Shown here: positions 54,552-64,000 of the stretch, in pieces | How positions within the stretch are numbered: position 1 is the stretch's first letter | Layout of the letters: the number at the start of each line of letters is the position of its first letter | Origin: Paguma larvata | Lineage: Eukaryota > Chordata > Mammalia > Carnivora > Viverridae | DNA: 64,000 nt | Reading direction: 5' to 3' | Assembly: GCA_030068075.1 (NCBI GenBank) | Contig: CM057841.1 | Coordinates: forward strand, 37,241,030-37,305,029 | Program-made: the position numbers and the translations under genes | Notes under the pieces: model-generated | What the model was told of the DNA's origin: nothing | Databases searched by the model: none | Seen by the model: the letters and a program-made list of their open reading frames with translations, nothing else

Positions 54552-54735
54552 GGGGTGCCTGGGTGGCTTAGTTGGTTAAGTGTCCGACTTCAGCTCAGTT
54601 CATGGGTTTGAGCCCCACGTCGGGCTCTGACCAACTCAAAGCCTGCAGCCTGCTTCGGATTCTGGGTCTCCCTCTCTCTCTGCCCCTCCCACTGTCTCCC
54701 TGTTTCTCAAAAATAAATTAAAAAATAAAAATATA
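54552..54735 (+). mobile_element. CAN SINE, left member of a tandem pair
   Basis: Near-consensus head GGGGTGCCTGGGTGGCTTAG, a shortened middle lacking about 20 bp before 'gggtttgagcccc', then the CT body and A-rich tail. TAAAATCATATATA occurs at 54536-54549 and 54736-54749 as target duplication. Confidence 0.96.
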
Positions 54736-54769
54736 TAAAATCATATATAAAAATAGTATATAAATATCA

Positions 54770-54985
54770 GGGGCGCCTGGGTGGCTCAGTTGCTTAAGCG
54801 GCCAACTTCGGCTTAGGTTATGATCTCACCGTCCGTGAGTTCGAGCCCCATGTCAGGCTCTGTGCTGACAGCTCAGAGCCTGGAGCCTGCTTCAGATTCT
54901 GTGTCTCCCTCTCTCTCTGCCCTTACCCTGCTCATACTCTGTCTCTGTGTCTCTCAAAAATAAATAAACGTTAAAAAAAATAAAA
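54770..54985 (+). mobile_element. CAN SINE, right member, very well preserved
   Basis: GGGGCGCCTGGGTGGCTCAG head, B box GAGTTCGAGCC, 'gctcagagcctggagcctgc', full CT body, 'aaaataaataaacgttaaa' tail. The 19-bp duplication AAATAGTATATAAATATCA is perfect (54751-54769 and 54986-55004). It inserted just beyond the right target repeat of its neighbour, and looks like one of the youngest insertions in the window. Confidence 0.97.
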
Positions 54986-55004
54986 AAATAGTATATAAAT
55001 ATCA

Positions 55005-55665
55005 TATTAGGGCAGTGCAACTGGTCTTTATGGTACTGTAATAGTGAGTACACATCATTATAAATTTACTTAAACCCATACAATATGCAACACTAAGAGT
55101 GAATTATAATGCAAAGAATAGACTGTGGGTTTTGATGCATCATAGGCTCATCAATTGTAACAAATGCCCCACTCTTGTGGAAGATGTTGGTCATGGGGGA
55201 GTCGGTGCACCTATAGGGGTAGAGGGTACAATTCAAACATAGCTGTGGTGATTGATGTTTATGTTCCTATTACCATTTCTATTAACATCATCATTACTAG
55301 CTTGGAGTTACTATTAGCCTGTTTATAAAATGTGATTTCTGGTTTTTAATTTTTTCTTTATACAGATAGATAGCTACAGATAGTTTAAAAAAATACAGTG
55401 GAGCACTTCATGAAAGCAAGAATTTTCCTTCAAATTTCAAATATAAATATAAACTATATTAATAGGAGTTTTTTTTACACATTGAATCAGCCTTAATTAT
55501 GTCTACTTGTAAATAACTCTTATCACAAGGAAGATCTTAAGAATTGCTTTATTGAAATGCACTGACAAAAATGATCTTAAACTCCAAAGTAGGTAGAAAT
55601 TGGTTACCTACTGCAAGAACATCAAACACAGAGAGAAAAACCAGCCACATGTTAAAGGTGCTAGT
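55005..55665. other. Unique sequence
   Basis: Nothing recognised. Confidence 0.5.
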
Positions 55666-55911
55666 AGGGAGAGAAAGAGAAAGAAAGGGAGGGAGGGAGG
55701 GAGAGAGACAGGGAGGGAGAAAAGAAAGAGAGAGAGAGAAGGAAGGAAGGAAGGAAGGAAGGAAGGAAGGAAGGAAGGAAGGAAGGGAAGAGGGAAGGAA
55801 GGAAGGAAAGAAGGAGGAAGGAAAAGAAGAAGGGAAGGAGCAGGGAGGGGGGAGAAAGAAAAAGAAAGAAGGAAAGAGGAAAAGAAAGGAAAGAAGAGAG
55901 GGAGGGAAGGA
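55666..55911 (+). repeat. 245-bp polypurine tract with (GGAA)n core
   Basis: Almost all G and A on the plus strand, broken by only about two C. Uninterrupted (GGAA)11-12 at about 55739-55785, flanked by GGGA and GAAA variants. The three open frames across it (115-140 codons of Lys/Arg/Glu/Gly or Pro/Ser/Phe) are artefacts. Confidence 0.97.
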
Positions 55912-56384
55912 GTTATAATACAGTGTTGTAAGTTCTATTCTAAAGACCAGCAGAAATAGGCATGGGAGCAAAGAGGAGGGACACTAAGTTCAGTTGGTGA
56001 GGGACAGACAGTGAAGCTTATTCCATTTTGCCATTTCGTGGCAAGTCCCATTAGAACACTTGAAAATGAATTTTATCTGGGTAATATCACTTCATAATTT
56101 AAAAAAAGGCTGCAAATAAAATAAACAACCAGTAATAGTTCATGACTTTGTGTCACAAACATTGACATCTTAGATGCTTTTTTTATTTTCTTCCTGATTT
56201 TTGGTTGAATTATTGGTAGGTATGGTTGCTTAAGGAGCAAAAGACTGAATACATAGGGTTTTCTGTACTATATATTTTTCATGAACCATCAGACTAATAA
56301 GACTCTTATAAAGAGCCAGTATAGGTTAAAAAAATAGGTATGGCTAAATGCTCCCCTGTGATTTCTGGGGCCCAATAAACAATT
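55912..56384. other. Unique sequence
   Basis: Nothing recognised. Confidence 0.5.
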
Positions 56385-56386
56385 TA

Positions 56387-56857
56387 TAGTAGTCCCCCTT
56401 ATCCACACGACTTATGTTCCAAGACCCCCAGTGAATGCCTGAAACTGCTCGTAAAACAGTCCTATAATACTGTAAATACACTGTATTTATTTTTTGCCTA
56501 TACATACATACCTATAATAAATTTATAAATTATAATTTATAAATTACATGTAATGATTTTAATAATAACTAATAATAAAAAAGCAATAATAACAATATAC
56601 TTTAATAAAACTGATGTAAATGTGATCTTTCTCTCTCAGAATATCCTATTGTACTATACTTACCATGTTTGTGATGATATGAGATGACAAAGTGTCTCCA
56701 ATGATGAGATGGAGTGAGGTGAATGACACTGCATCGTGATGTACTATTAGGCTGTTTTGACCTTCTGGCAATAGCTCAAAGGAGGATCATCCATCTGTAG
56801 TTGACCAGACATAACTGAACTACCAAAGGCAAAACCACAGAAAAAGGGAGGCTACTG
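56387..56857. mobile_element. Tigger-type MITE with both ends and TA target sites
   Basis: Left end 'tagtagtcccccttatcc' and right end 'aaaaagggaggctactg' are inverted repeats, and TA dinucleotides flank both sides (56385-56386, 56858-56859). 'aagacccccagtgaatgcct', 'tacatacatacctataataa', 'gatgagatggagtgaggtga' and 'ggaggatcatccatctg' are diagnostic of a TcMar-Tigger non-autonomous family. At about 471 bp it has no transposase reading frame. Confidence 0.85.
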
Positions 56858-56859
56858 TA

Positions 56860-57691
56860 GGTAAAAGCCCTGACCTACCCTGCCAAGGAAATGTTGCCGA
56901 ATAGAGAAGGAAAAGATTCCCAGCGTCTTAAAAATTGCAAATTTATCTATAGTTTACTGATTGATTTTGGATTCCCAAATTAAAGTAGTACATTAAGCAA
57001 AATTGCCTAAAATTGCCTTTAAGAAAAAATTCAGCAAGAAATGATTATTTTAATTTTATGGTTATCTAAATAACCTGATAATTTGTCCCAACCAAAGAGA
57101 AAGCTCTAGTAATGATTGTACCAATGATTTTCCTATCAAGGAACCATGGGGCCAAGATGTAAAATACTTATCAAGCAAAAATAGGGGCTTTTATTTACTC
57201 TCATGAAAATTTCATGAATTTGACAAATATTACTTAGGTTTCTTTTCTCACCCAATTCCTGCAAAGCAAACTCACAATTTCAGCCAGCTGGAAACTTAAT
57301 GAACATTCTGCAAAACTCTAAATTAGCAATAAGCCCAACTTGGAAACAATTCAATAGGAAGTCAAAGTGATGAAGTCAGCACAATTGGATGAATTTCTTG
57401 ACTGGTTTATATTGTTTCTTTGGGGGACATTTTGGAGCATTTAGTGGTTTTTATTTTGTTTTACTAAAATCTATTTTCAGCTACCACTGACAAAAGCTGG
57501 AAGAAATACCTCCTTAGGTATTTTTAAGAAATTATCATCATTTTCAGCTCTGCAGATGATTTCATTACTTCTGAGAGTCTAGGAACATTTAACAAGGGAC
57601 GGGGGCATTTGGAGCTCATGCATACGACTTCAGTAAACTTCATTTTAATAACTAAATCTGTATATTGAAACAAGCACCTTTTGTATCAACA
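56860..57691. other. Repeat-poor unique block
   Basis: No repeat is recognised. 57090-57600 has even composition without low-complexity runs. Candidate conserved non-coding DNA, untested. Confidence 0.42.
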
Positions 57692-57705
57692 AGAAGAAAA
57701 GGTTT

Positions 57706-57920
57706 GTTTTATTTTAATTTTTTTTAATGTTTATTTATTTTTGAGAGTGAAAGAGTGTGAGCAGGGGAGGGACAGAGAGAAGGAGATATAGAATCCGAAG
57801 CAGGCTCCAGGCTCTGGGCTGTCAGCACAGAGCCTGATGCGGGGCTTGAACTTGTGAACCGCAAGATCATGACCTGAGCTGAAGTCGGACACTCAACTGA
57901 CTGAGCCACCCAGGCACCCC
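57706..57920 (-). mobile_element. Feliform CAN SINE, minus strand, perfect 14-bp duplication
   Basis: Near-consensus: T-rich tail, 'ttatttatttttgagagtga', 'caggctccaggctctgggct', 'aagatcatgacctgagctga', 'actgagccacccaggcaccc'. AGAAGAAAAGGTTT flanks it exactly (57692-57705 and 57921-57934). It appears young. The 61-codon minus frame is SINE. Confidence 0.97.
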
Positions 57921-58054
57921 AGAAGAAAAGGTTTCTATAGGTTCTGTGAAACGGTTATTGGTCCAGTTGGTGATTGCCTTTATGAGTGGAATAAGGGAAT
58001 ATTATAAGATAAAGTGATAATCGGCAAACACATTCAGGCCTGTGGAATTCTCTA

Positions 58055-58200
58055 ATCACAGCAAACTTTGTCGAGCATCTACTGTGTTATTTATGGGGTG
58101 AGTTCCCCTACGTTACATACATAAAGCAATACCCGATGGGTTAAGTAATTTTTCCAAAGCTCCATGTTACTTAAATGAGTAACTTGTAAAATAGTCTCAC
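58055..58200 (-). mobile_element. MIR-like fragment, minus strand
   Basis: 'gtcgagcatctactgtgtta' and 'gatgggttaagtaatttttc' then 'caaagctccatgtta' fit the reverse MIR. Confidence 0.5.
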
Positions 58201-60360
58201 CAATGTAAAAGAGTGATGGTTAAAATTGAATCTGATTTTGAACATGTTTATGTAAGCTCTATTCTGTACTAACCTCTATTTTATACTAAAATATTAAGAA
58301 GAATCTTTGAGTTTACAGACCTTAGTCAGGAAAGAAAGACTTGGTCCAGATGTGGAAGAAAAGGAGCAATGAATAAAATGGACACACAAAGATTTTACAT
58401 GAACTTTAGTGAGTGTGTAATTATTGAAAATAAAGACAGAACAATAGATTTCTGTACTTCAGTGACTGTCTGGACAGTTTTAATATTAAATTTTTCCACA
58501 CATGTCCTCCATACCTAGAGCACTATCTGAATTAAACTAAATTCTCAACAATTCAAATGAATATATTTTGAGATAATTTAAATAGAAAGTTTTTTTTAAT
58601 AGAAGTTCTTAGAGAAACCACCAGCTGAATTCTTTTTACTACTTTAGATGGAAAATCAGTGAAGCTTACAAATGTAAATGGTTTTTAAACTATATTTTTA
58701 GGAAGAGAGTACTTTTGGGGGACAGAACAAGGCCACAGACATAGATAAACATCATTACTCTCCAATAATGCTTTATCCTCGAAGCTGGGTGTCTCTGAAG
58801 AGCGAGGCCAAGATCAATGCCTCATAAGCTACATATTTCCTTATAGCTGCCTTTTAGCTACTTGTTGCAGGGTCAGGTTAGAGGATCAGCAGGGCACTCC
58901 TATATTTTGAAAACTTGGTGAATTCTGGACAGAAAATGTGTTAATAAGAAGAAATCTCATGGCACTGTAGGAGTACTATATTTTCTTAGAAAGAAAATTG
59001 TTTGGCAAAGAGAAGAGAGAAAACAAGTAGAGAGAACACAGAAATTTCAGTTGTAGCTCTGGCCATACTCACTTACTGTCTGTAATATGATCATTAGAAT
59101 ACATCTCTATGAAACTTGGGGCTAGACAGGTCATCAGTGTCCCCCCTCCCCTTGTTCCTTTGGCCAGTGATATCTTACTATGATCACCCCTGTTCTTCGC
59201 TTCAAGACTTTCTCTGGTGAAATCCTGAGGTTCTGAAGATTTAATGCGCAGAGAGCACTTTTCAATCAATAACAAATGAGAGTTGGTTCATAACTGCCAA
59301 GCTTTTTGCCTGTAGGTTTTACATAACATACCAAAGATCTCAGCAGGAAGTGACTATGTCCTGCAGGATAAGACGCACTTGGCGCTATTAAAAATCTGTT
59401 CATTAACATACCCTATTGGGTTTTTCTTCCCATCCCTGTCGCCTGTTTTTGCTCCCATGCCAGAGCTTCCTGGGATCAACTTCTGTGTAAATTACTTAAA
59501 CATGACTCCTTTTCTCAGGCTTTGCTTCAGGTCAAATTCAAACTAATACATTTAGGTTGTGTTTTTTTGTTTGTTTGTTTGTTTTGTTTTGTTTTTTTAA
59601 TGTAAAAAATTCACTAATCTGATAGTTCCCATTTTCAACTCCCAGCATGTATAATGTTTGAAATTTGTCACTCTCAACTTTATAAGAAGAGTAAAGATGA
59701 AAAAAAAAAAAAAACTTAATTCAACTACTTCTCTTGGGTCCTTTGGAATACAGAGGTCTCAGCGTAAGCTGTCAACCCAAAGCCCTTACAGATAAGGCAC
59801 ATTAAGTGAATGTCCTTACTTGGAAAAGAAATTCTGAAGCATTAATGTAAAAACATTAAAGTGTTAATTTTGAAGAACTACTGAAGGAAAGTAAGAGACT
59901 CCTGAATGCTACATCTTTAGGAGGGAACCCGCTCACACCTTTGTGAGTTTTACCTCTAGTGAATCCAAGGGAGTCTCACAGAAGAGAACCAAGAGAGAGA
60001 CCCTCTTGGAAAGATGGGAAACAGTACCTTGTGGAATATGTCTGAGGACTCTCCATTACAAAATCCCATTTTCCAAGGGAAAATACTTTACTGGAGGCTT
60101 ATTCTTTCTAAGAGAAGGGCATTTCTCTAGCTCCAGGCAACTCCAGAATTCCTGTCTCACTCAAGAGTAGAAGCTACAAAACATTCGGAAAGTTCATACC
60201 CCAAGGACACAAGCTCACTAAAGGACTTAGACATCACATTATATAATGTCTCATTTACCCCATGCCTCACCACCACAACAATCTGGCTCCAGTATAATGA
60301 TAGTGCATTATAGCTGAAGAAGGTGTAAGACATACTATCTCTGAGAAGAAATAGTTTGGG
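58201..60360. other. Unique sequence, 2.2 kb, with (TTTG)n
   Basis: No gene recognised. (TTTG)n/(TTTTG)n at about 59561-59598 and A(15) at about 59700-59714. Part of 59930-60360 may be the 5' portion of the L1 that follows, but I cannot confirm it. Frames at 59943-60170 and 60157-60468 show no domain. Confidence 0.45.
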
Positions 60361-63300
60361 AAGCCAAAATTCAAGAGCAGAGACACAAAGACAATAGAAG
60401 AAATTTAAACCTCTTGTACCTACGGTCACAAGTATGACAATAAACATCTTAATTATGAATGGTCTCAATGCATGTTTTAAGAGATAAGATTATCAGATTA
60501 GATTTAAAAAAAAAGACTCAGGGTGCCTGGGTAGCTCAGTCAGCTGAGCATCCAACTTCTGCTTAGGTCATGATATTGTGGTTCATGAGTTCAAGCCCAT
60601 GTCGAGCTCTGTGCTGACAGCTCAGAGCCTGGAGCCTGCTTCAGATTCTGTGTCTCCCTCTCCCTCTCCCTCTCCCTCTCCCTCTCCCTCTCCTTCTCAT
60701 TTCTTTCTCTCAAAAATAAACATGAAAAAAATTTAAAAAGACTCAATTGCTTATTATCTACATGAAACCCACTTTAAATTTACCGACTTTGATAGATTAA
60801 AAAGTAAATGATAAAAAAAGAAATACCGTACTAAGAAATCATAAGAAAGCTGAAATAGCTGTACTACTTTCAAAAAAGTAGACTTTGGAATGAAGAAGAT
60901 TATCAGGGCTAATAGAGAGGGACATGTATACTGATAAAGGCTCCCTTCCTCAAGAAGATGAGGAAATCCTAAAAGTGTATGCATATTATAATACATGAGG
61001 CAAAAGCTCATGAAACTGTATTATCATTGAAGACTTCTACATTCCTCATGCAATAATTGATAGACCAAGCAGAGAGAAAATAAGTAAGGATATAATCCAC
61101 CTTAACAATACTATCAAATAGCTTAATCTATTTGATATTATGGGATATTCCATGCAATAAGAACAGATTACAGTCTTCTCAAGTACAATTGGAACATTCT
61201 TCATAATAGATCACAAAGTTATAAAACACCTTTCAAAATTTCAAATATAATTTATAGACTACAACAGAATTAAAATATAAACCAATAACAGAAAAATAGC
61301 TTGAAAATCCACACATATTTGAACATTAAACATATACTTTAACATAACACATGGGTTAAAGAACATGTCTCAGGGGAATTCAAAAAGTTTGTTGAACTGA
61401 ACAAAAAATGCAACTTGTGAAGATTTATGTAAGGAAATGAAAATACTTAAAGAAGAATTTATAGCATAAACACATATATTAGAAATAAAAAGAGAAAGAA
61501 CCAGAATCAATAATCTCAACTTTAAACCTTAGTAAACCAGAGAAAGAGCAGCTTAAGCAAGCAGAAACAATGTACTAATACAAGGTAAAGCAGAAATTAA
61601 TTAAATAGAAAATAGGAAAACAATTGAGAAAAACAGTGAAACCAAAAGCTTGTTCTTTGTAAATATTAACAAAATTGACAAATCTTTACCTAGATTAACA
61701 AAACAATAAAAAATTCAAAAAAAAATTACTAGCATGAGCAGTAAAGGACATCACTGCAGATCATACAGAAATGAAAAAGGATTATAAAAGAATGCTGGAA
61801 CAATTATATGCTAATAAATTAGACAACTTAGATAAAATGAACAAATTCCTACAAAGGTAATAACAACATGAACAGAAGAAAAAATAAACAATCTGAATAA
61901 ACATACAAGGTGAAGGATTTAATTAGTTATCAAAAAATTACCCATAAAGAAAAGTCTAGACCCAGACCTCTCTGATGATTTCTGCCAAACACTTAAAGAA
62001 GAATTAGTAACTATCCTTTATAGAATATAAGAGGTAACACTTCCCAGCTCCCTCTATAATGTTAAATTAAGCCGATGCCAAAATCAAAACCATAGTAATA
62101 AAATAAATCTGCAAAATAAATCCCCTTGAATATCAGTGAAAAAGTCCTCAATAAAATACTAACCAACCAAATCCGGCAACATGTAAAAACATAATTATAC
62201 TCCATCACCAAGTGGGATTTTTGGCAGGAATCAAAAGTTGGTTTAATGTAAAATCAATTATTTAATACATCATATCAGAATGTACTACATTATATCTTAA
62301 TGTAATTCATTATAGCAATAGAATAATAATAATAATAAAAAGATCATCTAAATAAACAGAGAAAACATCTGCCAAAATCAAATACTTTGATAAAAACACT
62401 GAACAAACTTGAAAGAAAAGTAAAATTCCTCAACTTGACAGAGAATATCTATCAAATCCCACAGCTGACAGCACACTTAATGAGAGAGATTATCTATTTT
62501 CACCTCAGATTAGAAAAAAGACAATGATGTGTACTCTTAAAATTTTGATTCAGTCTGTACTAGAGGTTGTAGCCAGGAAAATTAGGTAAGAAAATGAAAA
62601 ATAAGGCGAGAAAATGCATCCAGATTACAAAGAAAGAGGTACATCTATGTTTATAGTGACATGATCTTGTATATAAAAAAGTCCTTTAAAAAATTACAAA
62701 GTCTACTAAGAAACTATTCTAACTAATAAACAAGCTCAACAATGTTGCAGGATATAAATTCAATGTACAAAATTCAGTTGTATTTCTATACATTTGCAAT
62801 CAACAGTCCAAAAATAAAATTAAGAAAAGAATTCCAATTAAAAAGCATAAAAATATTTAGGAATAGATTTGCAAAAGAAAAACTTGAACTCTGAGAAACT
62901 ACAAATATTATTAAAGTAAATTAAAGAAAATCAAAATAAATGGGGCTAACCCCATAAAGCATCCTTGTTCATGGATATTAAGACTTAATATTATTAGGAT
63001 GGCAATATTTTTCAAACTGATCCACAAATTCAACACAATTGACTTCCTTTTAGAAATTAACAAACTGAGTCTCAAATTCATATCGAAATTCAAGGGACTA
63101 GATAAACTAAAACAATCTTGCAAAAGAAAAGCAGAATTGATGGACTCCCACTTTCCAATTTCAAAACTTACTATAAGGCAACAATAATCAGAAAAGTAAG
63201 GTATTGATGAGGAAAAATAAAGAGATTAATGGTAAAGGAATAAAGAGCCCAGAAATAGATCTATATAGTGTAGCCATCCAATCTTGGACAAAGAAACAAA

Positions 63301-63830
63301 ATTAATTAAATGTAGAAAGGAGAATCTTTTCAACAAATGTTGCTGAAACGTGGTCTATATCCTAAAACATGAACCTTACACTTTTCACAATAACTAATTC
63401 AAAATGGATTATAGACCTACGTGTAAAATTCAAAACTATAAAGCTTCTAGAAAAGATACAGGCAAACACCTAGATGAGTTTAAGTTAGGTGATAAGGTTT
63501 TAGGTGCAAAAACGAAAGTATGTTATTAAAAAAATGGATAACTTGGACTTTATTAAAATTAAGAAGTTCATCTCTGTAAAAACATGGTATAGACAATGAA
63601 AAGACTACCTTAGACACGGATAAAAGACTGAAGAGACACATATCAGATAAAGATCTTTTATCCAAAATATATCTGGAACTCTTGAAATTCCGTAATAAGA
63701 AAACAAACAACCCAGTTAAAAAATAGAGAATGGATCTAAACAGACATCTCACAAAAGAATATATACAGGTGGCAATCAACTTATGAAAATATGTTCAACA
63801 TTGTCTGCCTTTAGAAATTGCAAATTGTTT
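60361..63830 (+). mobile_element. Old L1 ORF2 region, dead, interrupted by SINEs
   Basis: From about 60430 the plus strand follows L1 ORF2 in order. The endonuclease part is around 60430-61100 ('catcttaattatgaatggtc', 'ctacatgaaacccactttaa'). The reverse transcriptase part is about 61900-62700 ('agacccagacctctctgatg', 'ccaagtgggatttttggcag'). The C-terminal part runs to 63820 ('atagacctacgtgtaaaatt', 'aagaaaacaaacaacccagt'). A piece of the real frame survives as the 62-codon plus stretch at 62999-63187. The region of the catalytic aspartate pair (about 62648-62664) has lost a base, and stops and indels are frequent. Size is about 3.2 kb once the SINE is removed. It continues past the window or is cut by the terminal SINE. 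Confidence 0.88.
60521..60731 (+). mobile_element. CAN SINE inside L1, with (CTCCCT)n body
   Basis: GGGTGCCTGGGTAGCTCAGT head, 'gcttaggtcatgatattgtg', 'gctcagagcctggagcctgc', then six to seven CTCCCT units (about 60655-60693) in place of the usual mixed CT body, and a short A-rich tail. TTTAAAAA..AGACTCA repeats at about 60503-60520 and 60732-60745 are the target duplication within L1. Confidence 0.96.
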
Positions 63831-64000
63831 GGGCACCTGGGCGGTGCACTCACTTGAGCGTCTGACTCTTGATTTGAGCTCGGATTGTGATCTCACCGTT
63901 GTGGGATCCAGCCCTGTGTTGGGCTCCACGGTACACTGAGCCTGCTTGAGATTGTCTCTCTCCTTCTCTCTCTACCTCCTCCCCACTCTTTCTCTCTCAA
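63831..64000 (+). mobile_element. CAN-type SINE, cut by window end
   Basis: 'gggcacctgggcggtgcact', 'gagcgtctgactcttgattt', 'tgtgttgggctccacggtac', 'actgagcctgcttgagattg' and a CT-rich body; the A-rich tail lies beyond the window. It is the 'gactcttgattt' sub-branch, inserted in L1. Confidence 0.93.

Noticed and set aside
55549..55971. Overlapping frames of 115-140 codons on both strands
   Set aside because: They translate the (GGAA)n polypurine tract (Lys/Arg/Glu/Gly one way, Pro/Ser/Phe/Leu the other); low-complexity artefact.
62911..63123. 70-codon minus-strand frame
   Set aside because: Antisense shadow of the L1 ORF2 C-terminal region.
63480..63779. 99-codon minus-strand frame
   Set aside because: Antisense shadow of L1 ORF2 sequence.
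1..64000. CRISPR array, bacterial operon, phage or mitochondrial insertion
   Set aside because: No regularly spaced repeats, ribosome binding sites, dense coding or mitochondrial-like gene sequence; the repeat content is that of a mammalian nuclear genome.

Overview
The window is nuclear DNA from a mammal, almost certainly a cat-family (felid or close feliform) carnivore. The evidence is a set of about two dozen tRNA-Lys-derived CAN-type SINEs. Their head (GGGGTGCCTGGGTGGCTCAG), tRNA-like B box (GAGTTCGAGCC), CT-rich body and A-rich tail match the feliform form rather than the dog form. Older mammal-wide repeats fill much of the rest: MIR, L2, MER5-type hAT relics, Tigger-type DNA elements, MaLR (MLT1/MST) LTRs and L1. 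The sequence is AT-rich and poor in CpG.

I find no protein-coding gene, rRNA, functional tRNA, CRISPR array or bacterial-type operon. All open frames are short (140 codons or less). They fall on SINEs, microsatellites, L2, L1 or unique sequence with no recognisable protein family. The window is best read as intergenic desert or the inside of a very long intron; the sequence alone cannot decide which.

Layout. 1-9 kb: L2, MIR and six SINEs, with a (TG)n at 5.64 kb and a palindromic TG/TA tract at 8.67 kb. 8.9-11.3 kb: a nested block made of an MLT1 LTR carrying a SINE, a Tigger-like MITE split by another SINE, and a further SINE. 11.3-24 kb: mostly unique DNA with MER5, L2 and MIR relics and two clean short hairpins. 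24-31 kb: old LINE sequence, a duplicated homeodomain-type motif at 25.35 kb, an MLT1-like LTR, and a SINE leading into about 530 bp of TA-rich repeat. 31-46 kb: long unique stretches, an L1 ORF2 fragment, two MaLR LTRs placed head-to-head, L2, and an unusually CpG-dense unique patch at 45.7-46.06 kb. 46-58 kb: SINEs with clear target-site duplications, an L2 3' part, a repeat-poor block (50.7-53.6 kb) that is the best candidate for conserved regulatory DNA, a 245-bp polypurine (GGAA)n tract, and an intact-ended Tigger MITE. 60.4-64 kb: one old, dead L1 ORF2 region interrupted by two SINEs, running off the window end.

There are no genes here to work together. The content is transposon history plus possible non-coding regulatory sequence. 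No new biological system is evident. The leads most worth checking are the small hairpins, the repeat-poor blocks, the CpG-dense patch and the youngest-looking SINEs. Repeat family names come from recognition by eye, without alignment, and boundaries of old repeats are approximate.
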